Below, in pieces: positions 28,474 to 37,245 of a stretch of DNA of 64,000 bases. Position 1 is the stretch's first letter. The number at the start of each line of letters is the position of its first letter. The notes beneath the pieces were generated by a model that did no database searches, was not told the origin of the DNA, and worked only from the letters and a program-made list of their open reading frames with translations. Source of the stretch: Pseudomonas versuta (GTDB taxonomy: Bacteria > Pseudomonadota > Gammaproteobacteria > Pseudomonadales > Pseudomonadaceae). The position numbers and the translations under genes are program-made. The stretch spans positions 806,001 to 870,000 of the forward strand of contig NZ_CP012676.1 of NCBI RefSeq assembly GCF_001294575.1. Reading direction: 5' to 3'.

Positions 28474-29187
28474 ATGGAAAAACGTGAAGAACTCTATCGC
28501 GGTAAAGCGAAATCGGTTTACACAACTGACGACGCAAACCGCTTGATCCTGTTGTTTCGCAACGACACCTCAGCGTTCGACGGCAAGCGCATCGAACAGC
28601 TGGACCGCAAAGGCATGGTCAACAACAAGTTCAACGCCTTCATCATGCAGAAACTCGAAGAAGCCGGCGTGCCGACCCAATTCGACAAACTGCTGGGCGA
28701 TAACGAATGCCTGGTCAAAAAACTCGACATGATCCCGGTCGAGTGCGTTGTGCGTAACTACGCTGCCGGCAGCCTGGTCAAGCGTCTGGGTGTGGAAGAG
28801 GGCATGAAGCTCAACCCTTACACCTTTGAACTGTTTCTCAAGGACGACGCCAAGGGTGACCCGTTCATCAACGAATCCCACGTCGTGGCGTTCGGTTGGG
28901 GCACTGCCGAGCAACTGGTTCGCATGAAAGAACTGTCGCTCAAGGTCAACGAAGTGCTGAACAAGCTGTTCGACGACGCTGGCCTGCTGCTGGTGGACTT
29001 CAAACTCGAGTTCGGCGTATTCCACGATGGCAGTATCGTTCTGGGCGACGAATTCAGCCCGGACGGCTGCCGTCTGTGGGACAAGGCCACTGGCAAGAAG
29101 ATGGACAAGGACCGCTTTCGTCAGGGCCTGGGCGACGTTATCGAAGCCTACGAAGAAGTTGCACAGCGTCTCGGCGTACCGCTTTAA
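28474..29187 (+). CDS. purC: SAICAR synthetase PurC
   Basis: Joins aspartate to CAIR with ATP in purine synthesis. The 237 residues show the opening [20 protein letters not shown], the catalytic-core [12 protein letters not shown] and LVDFKLEFG, and the C-terminal [12 protein letters not shown]. Last gene of the dapA operon, immediately before tRNA-Ser. Confidence 0.97.
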   Translation: MEKREELYRGKAKSVYTTDDANRLILLFRNDTSAFDGKRIEQLDRKGMVNNKFNAFIMQKLEEAGVPTQFDKLLGDNECLVKKLDMIPVECVVRNYAAGSLVKRLGVEEGMKLNPYTFELFLKDDAKGDPFINESHVVAFGWGTAEQLVRMKELSLKVNEVLNKLFDDAGLLLVDFKLEFGVFHDGSIVLGDEFSPDGCRLWDKATGKKMDKDRFRQGLGDVIEAYEEVAQRLGVPL

Positions 29188-29241
29188 ACTGTAAAGGCGC
29201 GCAAGCAACTGATAGCACGCGATTTTTTTTGAAATAAGGCT

Positions 29242-29270
29242 TTGCCAGAATCAAAAACCGCTGTTATGAT
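29242..29270 (+). promoter_or_regulatory. Sigma-70 promoter of tRNA-Ser
   Basis: TTGCCA (29242-29247), 17-base spacer, TATGAT (29265-29270), then the GC-rich discriminator GCGCGCC and the tRNA 10 bases later. The GC-rich discriminator is typical of stringently controlled stable-RNA promoters. Confidence 0.85.
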
Positions 29271-29280
29271 GCGCGCCGTT

Positions 29281-29370
29281 GGAGAGATGCCAGAGTGGCC
29301 GAATGGGACGGATTCGAAATCCGTTGTACTGGCGACAGTACCTAGGGTTCGAATCCCTATCTCTCCGCCA
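29281..29370 (+). tRNA. tRNA-Ser (CGA)
   Basis: A 90-base class II tRNA. The acceptor stem GGAGAGA pairs with TCTCTCC, the anticodon loop is GATTCGAAATC with CGA at 29315-29317, a long variable arm lies near ACTGGCGACAGT, the T arm is GGGTTCGAATCCC, and CCA is encoded. It closes the core block; everything to its right in this window is accessory. Confidence 0.95.
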
Positions 29371-29385
29371 TTATTGAATAAGACG

Positions 29386-29422
29386 AAGCCCCTGAAATGG
29401 TCAAACATTTCAGGGGCTTTTT
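29386..29422 (+). terminator. Rho-independent terminator after tRNA-Ser
   Basis: AAGCCCCTGAAATG-GTCAAA-CATTTCAGGGGCTTTTT: a 14-base perfect stem with a T-tract, 16 bases after the tRNA. Confidence 0.92.
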
Positions 29423-29435
29423 CGTTGTGCCTGGG

Positions 29436-29531
29436 AATCGCCGGCAGGCCGGCTCCCACAGTAGGGGCAAGCGTGCTGGCGATGCCTGAGCTCGGTCCCC
29501 AGCTCCCTGTAGGAGCCAGCTTGCTGGCCGA
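29436..29531. repeat. REP-like palindromes (GGCCGGCTCCCACAG / CTGTAGGAGCCAGCTTGCTGGC)
   Basis: Inverted arms of the GCTGGC…CTCCCAC family, the same family that forms the large array at 36.2 kb. It lies in the 420-base gap between tRNA-Ser and the SDR pseudogene; the rest of the gap shows nothing recognisable. Confidence 0.7.
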
Positions 29532-29790
29532 GCCACTGACGCCTTAAAAATCTCGCCCAGGCAGTCATATGGCGCAGAGGGGGTATCTGAATCAAAGCGC
29601 ACCTTCTTCTTCCAGTTTTTCATGTAACTCCAGCGAGTCTCAGCTGTGCACGCAATGTCCTCGGCGCTCAAATAATTTGTCGGAAAAGTGCTGTGCATTG
29701 CGGGTTTTGTTCATTCTTGCACCGCGGATTGCGGCTTAACCTGATTCCAGTCGAAGTGTCGCAGGTTAGCGGCGCAAGCTGGAGAAACCC

Positions 29791-30142
29791 ATGAATAATT
29801 ATAAGAGTCATGACTGGTTGGGCCTGAACTCCGCTGTGTGTGTGGTGACGGGGGCCGCAGGGGGCATCGGTGCAGTTGTCGCACGTGAAATGGTCAATCA
29901 GGGCGCCTAGGTTGTATTGCTTGATCTGGATTTGAGCAAATGCACTGAGCTGGCAGCAAATTTGAGTGAGCAAAGCGGGGCGCAAGTCACCGCCCTGGCC
30001 TGTGATATCAGTGACCCGCACAGCGTTCGACAGGCTGGCGCGCAGGTTCAGGAGCGCTATGGCCGTTGCGACATTCTGATCAATAACGCCAGCGTCCTGC
30101 GCCCGGCGAGCCTCGAAAATATAACCCTGGAACAATGGAATC
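29791..30142 (+). pseudogene. Short-chain dehydrogenase/reductase remnant
   Basis: ATG 29791 opens MNNYKSHDWLGLNSAVCVVT, followed by the SDR cofactor motif TGAAGGIGA. An in-frame TAG (29908-29910) ends the first part after 39 codons; the same frame goes on with VVLLDLDLSKC…LACDISD and the SDR motif ILINNAS, then stops resembling the family after LEQWN (about 30142). The catalytic YxxxK half is missing. It is a nonsense-mutated, 3'-truncated relic, and the truncation point probably marks a recombination junction at the start of the accessory region. Confidence 0.85.
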
Positions 30143-30977
30143 CCGGCACTTTAAAAGACCTGAGCGTTGTCTGGAAAAACACCAGCGCCCGTCACAGTTG
30201 GCGTAATAGCACTACCAGTGACTTTGACGATAATCGCCTGTTCATCAGTTACCCTGTCTCGTTGTTGTGATTGCCCCCCATCTGAAGAGCCTTGAAGGGT
30301 GGTGCTAACGTAGTGACCACCCTCCCATTCAGGCCGACATCCCTTCAATCCGGTAATGCCCGAACTCAAGGCTGATTTGTTCGCGCGCCTGTTGATCGAT
30401 CTGGCGCGCATCCCTCTAACCGGGGCCAGCCTCTGCTCCCGGGGCTGTACTTGCCTGTGAGCGATGTCTTAAAGCCCTGAGCGCTTCTGTGCCCGTTTGC
30501 CAATCCTGTCCCCTTTTGTCCTAACGACACGCGTCGCGCAGCCCGGCTGCGCTCCTTGTTACATCCTCCCTGCAACCGCTGGCCCCCCGCGTGTATGCAC
30601 CTGAACCGCCTGCAAGCCTTGCTGCGCAAGGGGTGACATCGGCTGGCGTACTGTGGCTGGCTGCCCGGCTTCAATGGTTGTGGCCGATTTTTTGTAACTT
30701 TTGCGCATTTAGGAGCTTTCCGATTTTCAGGGTGGGGGATGGTCTATAAGATTCGCCCTCGTCAACAGCGCAGTTACAGCAAGACGGACCGCCAGAAGTT
30801 GTGATTGCCAAGTATTGAGTGCAGCGTTTCAGGTTTTTTAAATCGTTCTCAAACTAATAAGAAAATAACGACGGCCTGAGTTGCGTCTTCGGCCAAGTGT
30901 GCCGTCGTGTACCGATGTTGATTATTTGGGTCCGGGGAATTTTGGGTTCTGGTTGTCCATCTATTAGTGAGAGATAA
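30143..30977. other. Non-coding or relic stretch before the fimbrial operon
   Basis: About 835 bases with no convincing gene. It contains a short minus-strand frame (ending near 30151; VTDEQAIIVKVTGSAITPTV) that could be the tail of a lost surface protein, and a GGGTGGTGCTAACGTAGTGACCACCCT hairpin (30297-30323). From about 30830 an AT-rich region should hold the fimbrial promoter. The rest looks like degraded DNA. Confidence 0.4.
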
Positions 30978-31727
30978 ATGAAAAGCATTGTTATTGCCTT
31001 GATGTGTTGTGCAGGTTTTACATGGTCTGCTGCGCATGCGGCGGCCCCCAAGTTAAATGTCGGCTCAATGCATGATTACATTGAATCTGATAAAGGTACT
31101 TTGCTCAAACGTGTGCGTAATGCTGGTGATGCCACCGCTTTTGTTCGGGTGGAAATCAGCGAGATTGTTTACGGTGCTGACAATAAACCGACTGAACAAG
31201 CGGTTGAGAATACGCGTTTAGGTAACGATAAAGATGGTCTGGTCGCCAGCCCGGCACGCATGATCATTCCGGCCAATAGTCAGCAGGCAACGCGCTTGGT
31301 GTATTCCGGAGATCGTACCCGTGAACGTTATTACCGCGTTCGCTACGTGCCGGCAATGCCTGAAAAGAGCGATGATTTTGCGTTGTCTGCTGCGCAGCGC
31401 AGCGAATATGAAAAAGAATTAGCGGTCGGTGTAAGTGTCATGGCGGGCTTTGGCACAATTGTTTTTGTGCATCCGACCGGTGCCCGTTACGCCACTGAGT
31501 TTAAAGAAGACGCTGGCAGCTTTACCGTTATTAATAACGGCAATAGCACCGTCGTACTTGATGAATTGAAAGAATGTGATACCAAAGGGGCTAATTGCCT
31601 GCCACCTAGAAAAGTTCATTTGCTGCCACAGCGCAGTGAAACCTTAAGTAAGGATGGGCAAAAAACCTACCAATTTAGCCTTGTCGAAGGGAGTCAGGAA
31701 AAACCGATTCGCCTGGGTTCTAAATAA
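30978..31727 (+). CDS. Periplasmic chaperone of a CS1/cable-type (alpha) fimbria
   Basis: 249 residues with signal peptide MKSIVIALMCCAGFTWSAAH. The mature part has an immunoglobulin-like chaperone domain (SPARMIIPANSQQATRLVYS, RERYYRVRYVPAMP) and a second domain. The following pilin, usher and tip genes are of the alpha (CS1, CooBACD / CblBACD) class, and the gene order chaperone-pilin-usher-tip is the same. It should hold pilin subunits by donor-strand complementation in the periplasm. Base composition is AT-richer than the core genes, consistent with transfer. Confidence 0.82.
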   Translation: MKSIVIALMCCAGFTWSAAHAAAPKLNVGSMHDYIESDKGTLLKRVRNAGDATAFVRVEISEIVYGADNKPTEQAVENTRLGNDKDGLVASPARMIIPANSQQATRLVYSGDRTRERYYRVRYVPAMPEKSDDFALSAAQRSEYEKELAVGVSVMAGFGTIVFVHPTGARYATEFKEDAGSFTVINNGNSTVVLDELKECDTKGANCLPPRKVHLLPQRSETLSKDGQKTYQFSLVEGSQEKPIRLGSK

Positions 31728-31783
31728 AAGCAACACCACTTTGTTCCGTGCAGGGACGTTATTTACCTGAGAGAAATGTGAAA

Positions 31784-32269
31784 ATGAAAATTCGTTCGCT
31801 GTTTGCAGCTGCCCTTGTTCTTTCTTCTGGTGCCGCTTTCGCTGCTCCGGTTGATATTCAAGTTGATGTTCAGGCCACTATCCCTTCGTCTACCAGTCTT
31901 GATGTGTACGATGTGGGTGGCTGGGCTGCGACCCCGCTGACTATGGCATACAACCGAACAACTGAAGCTCTGTCGCCAGTATCGGGCCCGCTGAGCCTCA
32001 AGGGTGGTGTCGGTGCTGTTGCCGCTTACCTGAACTTCCCCCCGGTGTTGGTCAGTGGCTCGGACAACATTGCAATGAATGTAACTGTCGGCGGTGTTGC
32101 TTTGCCAGTCGGTAACGCGGCACCCGCTGAAGTAGCCACCGCTCCCCAGGCTCTTGCCGGCATCCAGAAAGAGTTCCAGGCGACTGCCGCTGCAGCACCT
32201 GCCGGTGGTTATGCCGCAGGTAATTACAACGGCCAGATCCACATGACTTTTGACACTGTAGCGCCTTGA
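31784..32269 (+). CDS. Major fimbrial subunit, CS1/CblA type
   Basis: 161 residues with signal peptide MKIRSLFAAALVLSSGAAFA and mature start APVDIQVDVQATIPSSTSLD, typical of CooA/CblA pilins. There are no cysteines in the mature protein, as is usual for alpha pilins. ATG 31784 was chosen because the signal peptide starts there. It is followed by a strong hairpin (32301-32349) before the usher. Confidence 0.82.
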   Translation: MKIRSLFAAALVLSSGAAFAAPVDIQVDVQATIPSSTSLDVYDVGGWAATPLTMAYNRTTEALSPVSGPLSLKGGVGAVAAYLNFPPVLVSGSDNIAMNVTVGGVALPVGNAAPAEVATAPQALAGIQKEFQATAAAAPAGGYAAGNYNGQIHMTFDTVAP

Positions 32270-32300
32270 TCCCAAAGGCTTGAGTTCATAAGTGAAATAA

Positions 32301-32349
32301 AGCTCCTGAAGCGGGGCTTAATCCGTACCCCTCCCCGTCTTTAGGAGCT
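32301..32349 (+). promoter_or_regulatory. Long hairpin covering the usher ribosome binding site
   Basis: AGCTCCTGAAGCGGGG (32301-32316) pairs with CCCCGTCTTTAGGAGCT (32333-32349): about 16 pairs with one bulge and one G-T pair. The right arm contains TAGGAG, the Shine-Dalgarno of the usher start GTG 32353. It could both protect the pilin mRNA 3' end and hold down usher translation. Confidence 0.75.
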
Positions 32350-32352
32350 GTT

Positions 32353-34868
32353 GTGTTATTTAATTCGCATACCTTGAGTGTGGCTGTTTTTTTTGCTGCG
32401 CATCTGTTCAGGCATCGACAATAGCGCCTGAAACAGCGCCGGCAAAAAACACGTCTTCACTAAGTTTGCTTGAGCAGACTGAAGGCCTTCCAAAAGATTT
32501 TCTAGAACATTTTTTCGACCTGCCTCTGGCAGTTCGTATTGAGCAGGACGGCAAGTTCCTGGGCGATGGTCGGGTGGTCTTGTCGCGTAACAACACCGTT
32601 CAATTGCTGGACCTGAGCGAATTTCACGACAGCAAGTTAAGCGCCGTCGACCGCCAGCGCTGGAGCGACTACCTTGAGCAGCCGCGCCCGGTGGGTAATT
32701 GCACCAGCAACTGTGACAACGGTCTGGTAGCGATTCATTACAGTCTGCAAAACTCGCTGCTGTCGCTGGTGACCAACACTGCCGAGCTGGACCCTACAGA
32801 AGCCCGTTATCACAAGCTGCCCGAGGGTGGCAGTCACGGCCTGATACTGCGCAATCAGTTCAACGTGTCCGGTGGCAGCGGCGCCGATACCAGTGGTCGT
32901 TACTCGGTGGATGCCCAGGGCAGTATTGGCAACTGGTCCACGGTCGGCAGCTATCAGGTCGATCGTAGCAGTTACGAAGGCGCCGAAACCCGGCAATCGA
33001 TCCAGAGCCTGTACGGTCAGCGCGAGCACGACAATAAATTTGTCAAGGCCGGGTTTTTTCTGCCCAATTTTCAAGGGGTAGCGCGCCAGCCCAGCACTCC
33101 AGGGTCGGTACCCAATACCATTGTCGGGGTAATGATCGGCTCGTCCGACAGCCTGGCCATCAACAGTTCCAGCCCCAGCATTTACCCGGTCTACGTGACG
33201 GCCAATCGCCAGGGCATGGTTGAAATCTATCGTGATGGCAGCCTGATCTATACCCAGCCGGTAGAGCCGGGCCTGCAGCTCATCGATACCCGCCGCCTGC
33301 CGGGGGGTATTTACGAGGTGGAGGTGCGTCTGGTTGAGGACGGCAAGGTGACGTCCACCGAGACTGAGCTGATCAATAAGCCCGCGCACTGGAGTAACTC
33401 CCAGGAGCGCTGGCGCTACAGTTCGTTCATCGGGCAGCAGCGTAACCTGCTGAACACTTACAGCACCGATCAAGCCGATAATCTGGCAGTCGGCGGGGTG
33501 GTCAACTACCTGGCCCACCCTCGTGCCGTATTGGGCGCCATGGTCCAGCAGATTGGCAAAGAGCGAGCGGTGGGCGGTTCGGTCAACTGGCACGCCAGTG
33601 ATACGTCAAACGTCTATACCAACGTCTTTCACTCCAGCGAACATGGTGTGGGGCTTGATGTGCAGGCGATCCGCAACTATGCCACCGGTAGCGTGATGTT
33701 TAACCACAGCCTGAACTGGCAGAACGCCGACAAGTACCTCAAGACCCGGGCCGGTACCCAGCAGAACTCGGCGGTCGCGCTCAATCATCGGCTGGATGAC
33801 GTCAACAGCCTGACTGCCCGTGCTTCGTACAGCAACGGCGTCACCAGCGGCGTAGGCCTGGACCTATCTTTCAGCCGTCGCTCCAAGGTGCTGGGCAGCG
33901 ATGCCAACTGGCGGACCTCGGTATTCGACCGGCCGGCAACCAGCAGCAGTGGCAACCAGCGCAATCGCGGGCTCGACGTGACGCTGACCATGGCCTTGGG
34001 CAGTGAAGGCCGGCGCTATAGCGTCGGTGCCGGGACCCGGGCCGCCAGCAAAGGCGGGCGTGACCAGTATGTGAATGCCGGTGTTTACCAGGACCTCGAA
34101 GGCGGCGTACTCAGTAGTGTCAACGGCAACGTCTCCAGCGACCGTTACGGCGTGGGCCTGAACGGCGGTGCTTCCTTTGAGGGGGATGTGGTACGTGGCG
34201 ACCTGTTCGCCCAGCGCTCATCCCTCGAAGGTGGCATCACCGGCGGGGTCAACCTGGAAAGTACAGTGGCAATCGGTGGCGGCAAAATGGTCACCGCAGG
34301 CAATGGCGTCAACATTGGTGCCCATACCGGGATGATTATCGATGTTGAATCCGACTTGCCGGATCTGGAACTGATGGCGCAGGACACCACGGGCTCCAGC
34401 ACCACGCTCAAGCCCGGGCGCAACTTTGTACCGGTGACTGCCTACAAGCCAGGCACCCTGCAGCTGGATTTTGCCGGGCGCGATGCGCCGGCGGCGTCCA
34501 TCCACCCGGCCATGACCAGCTACCACCTGAACAAGGGCGGGGTTGCTTACCGTCAGGTCAAGGTGATGCAGACCCTGACCGTGATGGGCCAGGTGCATGA
34601 TGCAGACGGCAAGCCATTGCGCGGTGCCGAGGTGCGTAACCATGCCGGGCGCAGCGTCGCCGAAGCGGATGGTTTCTTCACCCTGGAAATGAGTGCCCGC
34701 CAGCCGATGCTGGAAGTGACTCACCCAAGCATCAAGGGCTGCACCTTCCATCTGGACGACAAGCGCTACCCGCGTGAAGGCGAGGTGGTGATGGTGGGCA
34801 AACTGAAGTGTGACGAATTAAACACGAGCAAACCGTTACTCAGCGCAAGTGTCGAGCAGCAAGGATAA
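32353..34868 (+). pseudogene. Outer-membrane usher (CooC/CblC type), signal peptide out of frame at a T8 run
   Basis: The usher threads chaperone-bound subunits through the outer membrane. GTG 32353, after TAGGAG, starts a signal peptide (MLFNSHTLSVAVFF) that leaves frame at the T run 32387-32394. One extra T gives …VFFCCASVQASTIAPETAPA, a good cleavage region, joined to the long frame through LLEQTEGLPKDF to 34868: 838 residues, family size. The rest is intact: N-terminal domain, beta-barrel and C-terminal domain (VMGQVHDADGKPLRGAEVRN). Without the shift, translation could begin only at an internal TTG (32466) with no signal peptide, so the usher could not reach the membrane. Confidence 0.8.
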
Positions 34869-34871
34869 ATC

Positions 34872-36119
34872 ATGAATATTAAATTACTTGTTAAGTACAA
34901 CCCTGCTGGCTTGGTTTTGTTGATGGTGTTGCTGGTAGGGCAGTTGGTTTGGCAGGCGTCGGCACAGGCATTTACCGCCCGCATAACTGCAGAGTTCACT
35001 CCCAGCAGAAACAACCCTAACAATCGAACCTTTACTAATACGACACCTCTCGGTGGGGTATGTTCTGGTGCGCACATCGTATGGTGCACTAATAATAATG
35101 TGTTTAGCGTCGGCACGGGCTTGGGTGGAGCTGACGGTAGTACTTTAAAAAAAGGTAGTGGTGTCAGTGATCATGGTAGGGGATCAATTTATTTTGACCT
35201 CCCTGAGCAGAGGGTGATTACTGTCATTTCGGATACTGGTGAAACAGCAGAACTGTTTCTGCGTATTTCGGGTGTGGCATTTCGGTACGGTGCGTTGGAT
35301 CCGACCTCTACAACACCAAGCTCTCTATTGGATTTAAGAGGGTGTCGTGAAGTTTATGGTAATGGCAATAGTGTTCGCCCTTTCCGGATTATAATGCGAA
35401 ATGACAATGGAGCGGGCGGGCGCAGTAGTTGCGCTTATGAGATGTTGGCTAATGAAGAGATGGTAGTTGCTTCATTCGATTTCATCTACGAGATTGAAAC
35501 GCCGGAACCCCTGAACATGAAAAACGGTATCTATCGGGGTAGTTCAACTTACAGCATGGGGTCATTGGGTAGCGATCTTGATATAGGTGACGAGCTTCTG
35601 GCTATTAGAGATACGAGTCTCACTATTGATTTTGAACTTAAGGTAAACCATCTATTTGCCCTCGAGTTCCCGCCAGGCAGCGAGACAGCCATTCTTCAAC
35701 CTCTGGGCGGCTGGAGTCAGTGGACTGATTATAAAAAGGTACCGGCGACATTACGTAAGGATCAGCACTTCACGGTCAGTGGCTCTACCAACTTTTCGGT
35801 CAATCTGAATTGTGAATACTTGATGCCGGATGGACGTTGCGGTATTTCCAATGGAGTCTCTACCGTACCACTGGATGTGGCCATCACCATGCCGGGTTTC
35901 CTGGGTCGTGCTGACCTCGGTTTTGCGGAGGCGCTGAATTACCCGCTGACCCAATCATTCACCCATGTGCCAAGGTTCTCCCCCAAGGACGGCGCTACAT
36001 TTCAGCGACGCTCCTACCTGCGCTTTGAAGTCAATGGCGACCCGATCAAGGAAATGGTCACCCACCCTGGTACCCAGTACAAAGGTCGGGTAACCGTGAT
36101 ATTTGACGCGGATATGTGA
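34872..36119 (+). CDS. Fimbrial tip adhesin, CooD/CblD type
   Basis: 415 residues with an N-terminal signal segment (LVLLMVLLVGQLVWQASAQA, about residues 14-33). An N-terminal Cys-containing region (GGVCSGAHIVWCTNN) and a C-terminal pilin-like domain (FTVSGSTNFSVNLNCEYLMP … GRVTVIFDADM) match the CblD/CooD tip proteins that initiate assembly and bind receptors. It begins three bases after the usher stop and ends the operon. Confidence 0.78.
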   Translation: MNIKLLVKYNPAGLVLLMVLLVGQLVWQASAQAFTARITAEFTPSRNNPNNRTFTNTTPLGGVCSGAHIVWCTNNNVFSVGTGLGGADGSTLKKGSGVSDHGRGSIYFDLPEQRVITVISDTGETAELFLRISGVAFRYGALDPTSTTPSSLLDLRGCREVYGNGNSVRPFRIIMRNDNGAGGRSSCAYEMLANEEMVVASFDFIYEIETPEPLNMKNGIYRGSSTYSMGSLGSDLDIGDELLAIRDTSLTIDFELKVNHLFALEFPPGSETAILQPLGGWSQWTDYKKVPATLRKDQHFTVSGSTNFSVNLNCEYLMPDGRCGISNGVSTVPLDVAITMPGFLGRADLGFAEALNYPLTQSFTHVPRFSPKDGATFQRRSYLRFEVNGDPIKEMVTHPGTQYKGRVTVIFDADM

Positions 36120-36165
36120 AGATATTTTTTCTGGATTAATTTGCCTGCAACGCCCGCGTTGCAGG

Positions 36166-36810
36166 CTTCGCTGGCAAGCCAGCTCCCACAGCGCTTGCGG
36201 TGATGTCCCGGTTTGCACCGCTCCTGTGGGAGCCAGCTTGCTGGCGATAGTGTCGCTGCGGTCATCCGTTCAAAACTCGCTATCTGCATCGCTGGCAAGC
36301 CAGCTCCCACAGCGCTGCGCTCATGTCCCGGTTTGCACCGCTTCTGTGGGAGCCAGCTTGCTGGCGATAGTGTCGCTGCGGTCATCCAGTCAAAACTCAC
36401 CATCAGCATCGCTGGCAAGCCAGCTCCCACAGCGCTGCGCTCATGTCCCGGTTTGCACCGCTCCTGTGGGAGCCAGCTTGCTGGCGATAGTGTCGCTGCG
36501 GTCATCCGGTCCAAACTCGCCATCTGCATCTCTGGCAGGCCAGCTCCCACAGCGCTGCGCTCATGTCCCGGTTTGCATCGCTCCTGTGGGTGCCAGCTTG
36601 CTGGCGATAGTGTCGCTGCGGTCATCCAGTCCAAACTCGCCATCTGCATCGCTGGCAAGCCAGCTCCCACAATGCTTGCGCTCATATCCTGGTTTGCAGC
36701 ACTTCTGTGGGAGCCAGCTTGCTGGTGATGGTGTCGCTGCGGTCATCCAGTTAAAACTCGCCATCTGCATCGCTGGCAAGCCAGCTCCCACAACGCTGCG
36801 CTCATGTCCC
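36166..36810. repeat. Tandem array of REP palindromes with exact 120-bp period
   Basis: Left arms (TCGCTGGCAAGCCAGCTCCC) start near 36168, 36289, 36409, 36529, 36649 and 36770; right arms (CTGTGGGAGCCAGCTTGCTG) start near 36224, 36344, 36464, 36584 and 36704. Each unit has both arms plus a constant spacer (TGTCGCTGCGGTCATCC…AACTCGC…ATCTGCA). Copies differ by only a few bases. Because 120 is a multiple of three, long frames stay open on both strands but code only for the repeat. It separates the fimbrial operon from the T6SS. Confidence 0.93.
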
Positions 36811-36871
36811 TCACGTCAAGTCAAATTACCCACGGGTGGAATTACTGTTCACTTAAAAGAATGCTATGTCT

Positions 36872-36922
36872 GCAGTAGGAGCGAACTCTTCGCGGCCATA
36901 TTTATAATCACGCTCCTACAGC
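36872..36922. repeat. REP palindrome upstream of the T6SS
   Basis: GCAGTAGGAGCGAACTCTTCGCG…CACGCTCCTACAGC, a REP of the other family. The remaining DNA up to tssA (36923-37245) is AT-rich, carries no gene, and probably holds the T6SS promoter. Confidence 0.65.
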
Positions 36923-37160
36923 AACCGGGTTCATTTGCGTGACCTGCATAAGGTCAAGGGCACGAGCGTTCTGTGGTTGGGATTGTTCTTGAATGCAGGG
37001 CTATCGGTATAGGGTGGAAATAGTATGTCCGGTCTTTATACCGACCCGGAGCATAGGGTGCCTTTATTTAGACGCTCAAACCCTAGTAACGAAGTAAGAC
37101 ATTTCTGAATAGACTGTAAGAAATATCTCGGAAAGTCGGATTTATCCTAAAGCTATTGCG

Positions 37161-37191
37161 TTATTTTCCTGACATCCTGATCAGGAAATAA
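37161..37191. promoter_or_regulatory. Inverted repeat 55 bases upstream of tssA
   Basis: TTATTTTCCTGA-CATCCTGA-TCAGGAAATAA, arms matching except for one bulged T. Placed between likely promoter DNA and the tssA ribosome site (CGGAGG 37234-37239), it is a candidate operator or leader hairpin for the T6SS operon. Confidence 0.5.
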
Positions 37192-37245
37192 GCCAGGTCG
37201 GATATATCATGTTCCGAAGTGCTGTTATATAGATCGGAGGCGGTA

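Noticed and set aside
36166..36810. CRISPR array
   Set aside because: The whole 120-base unit, including the would-be spacers, is conserved between copies; no unique spacers and no cas genes. Palindrome arms match REP.
36014..36942. Long open frames on both strands across the 36.2-36.8 kb repeats, encoding 40-residue repeat peptides
   Set aside because: The 120-base period is a multiple of three, so any stop-free unit gives a long frame automatically. No ribosome site and no protein-like composition; the DNA is a REP array.
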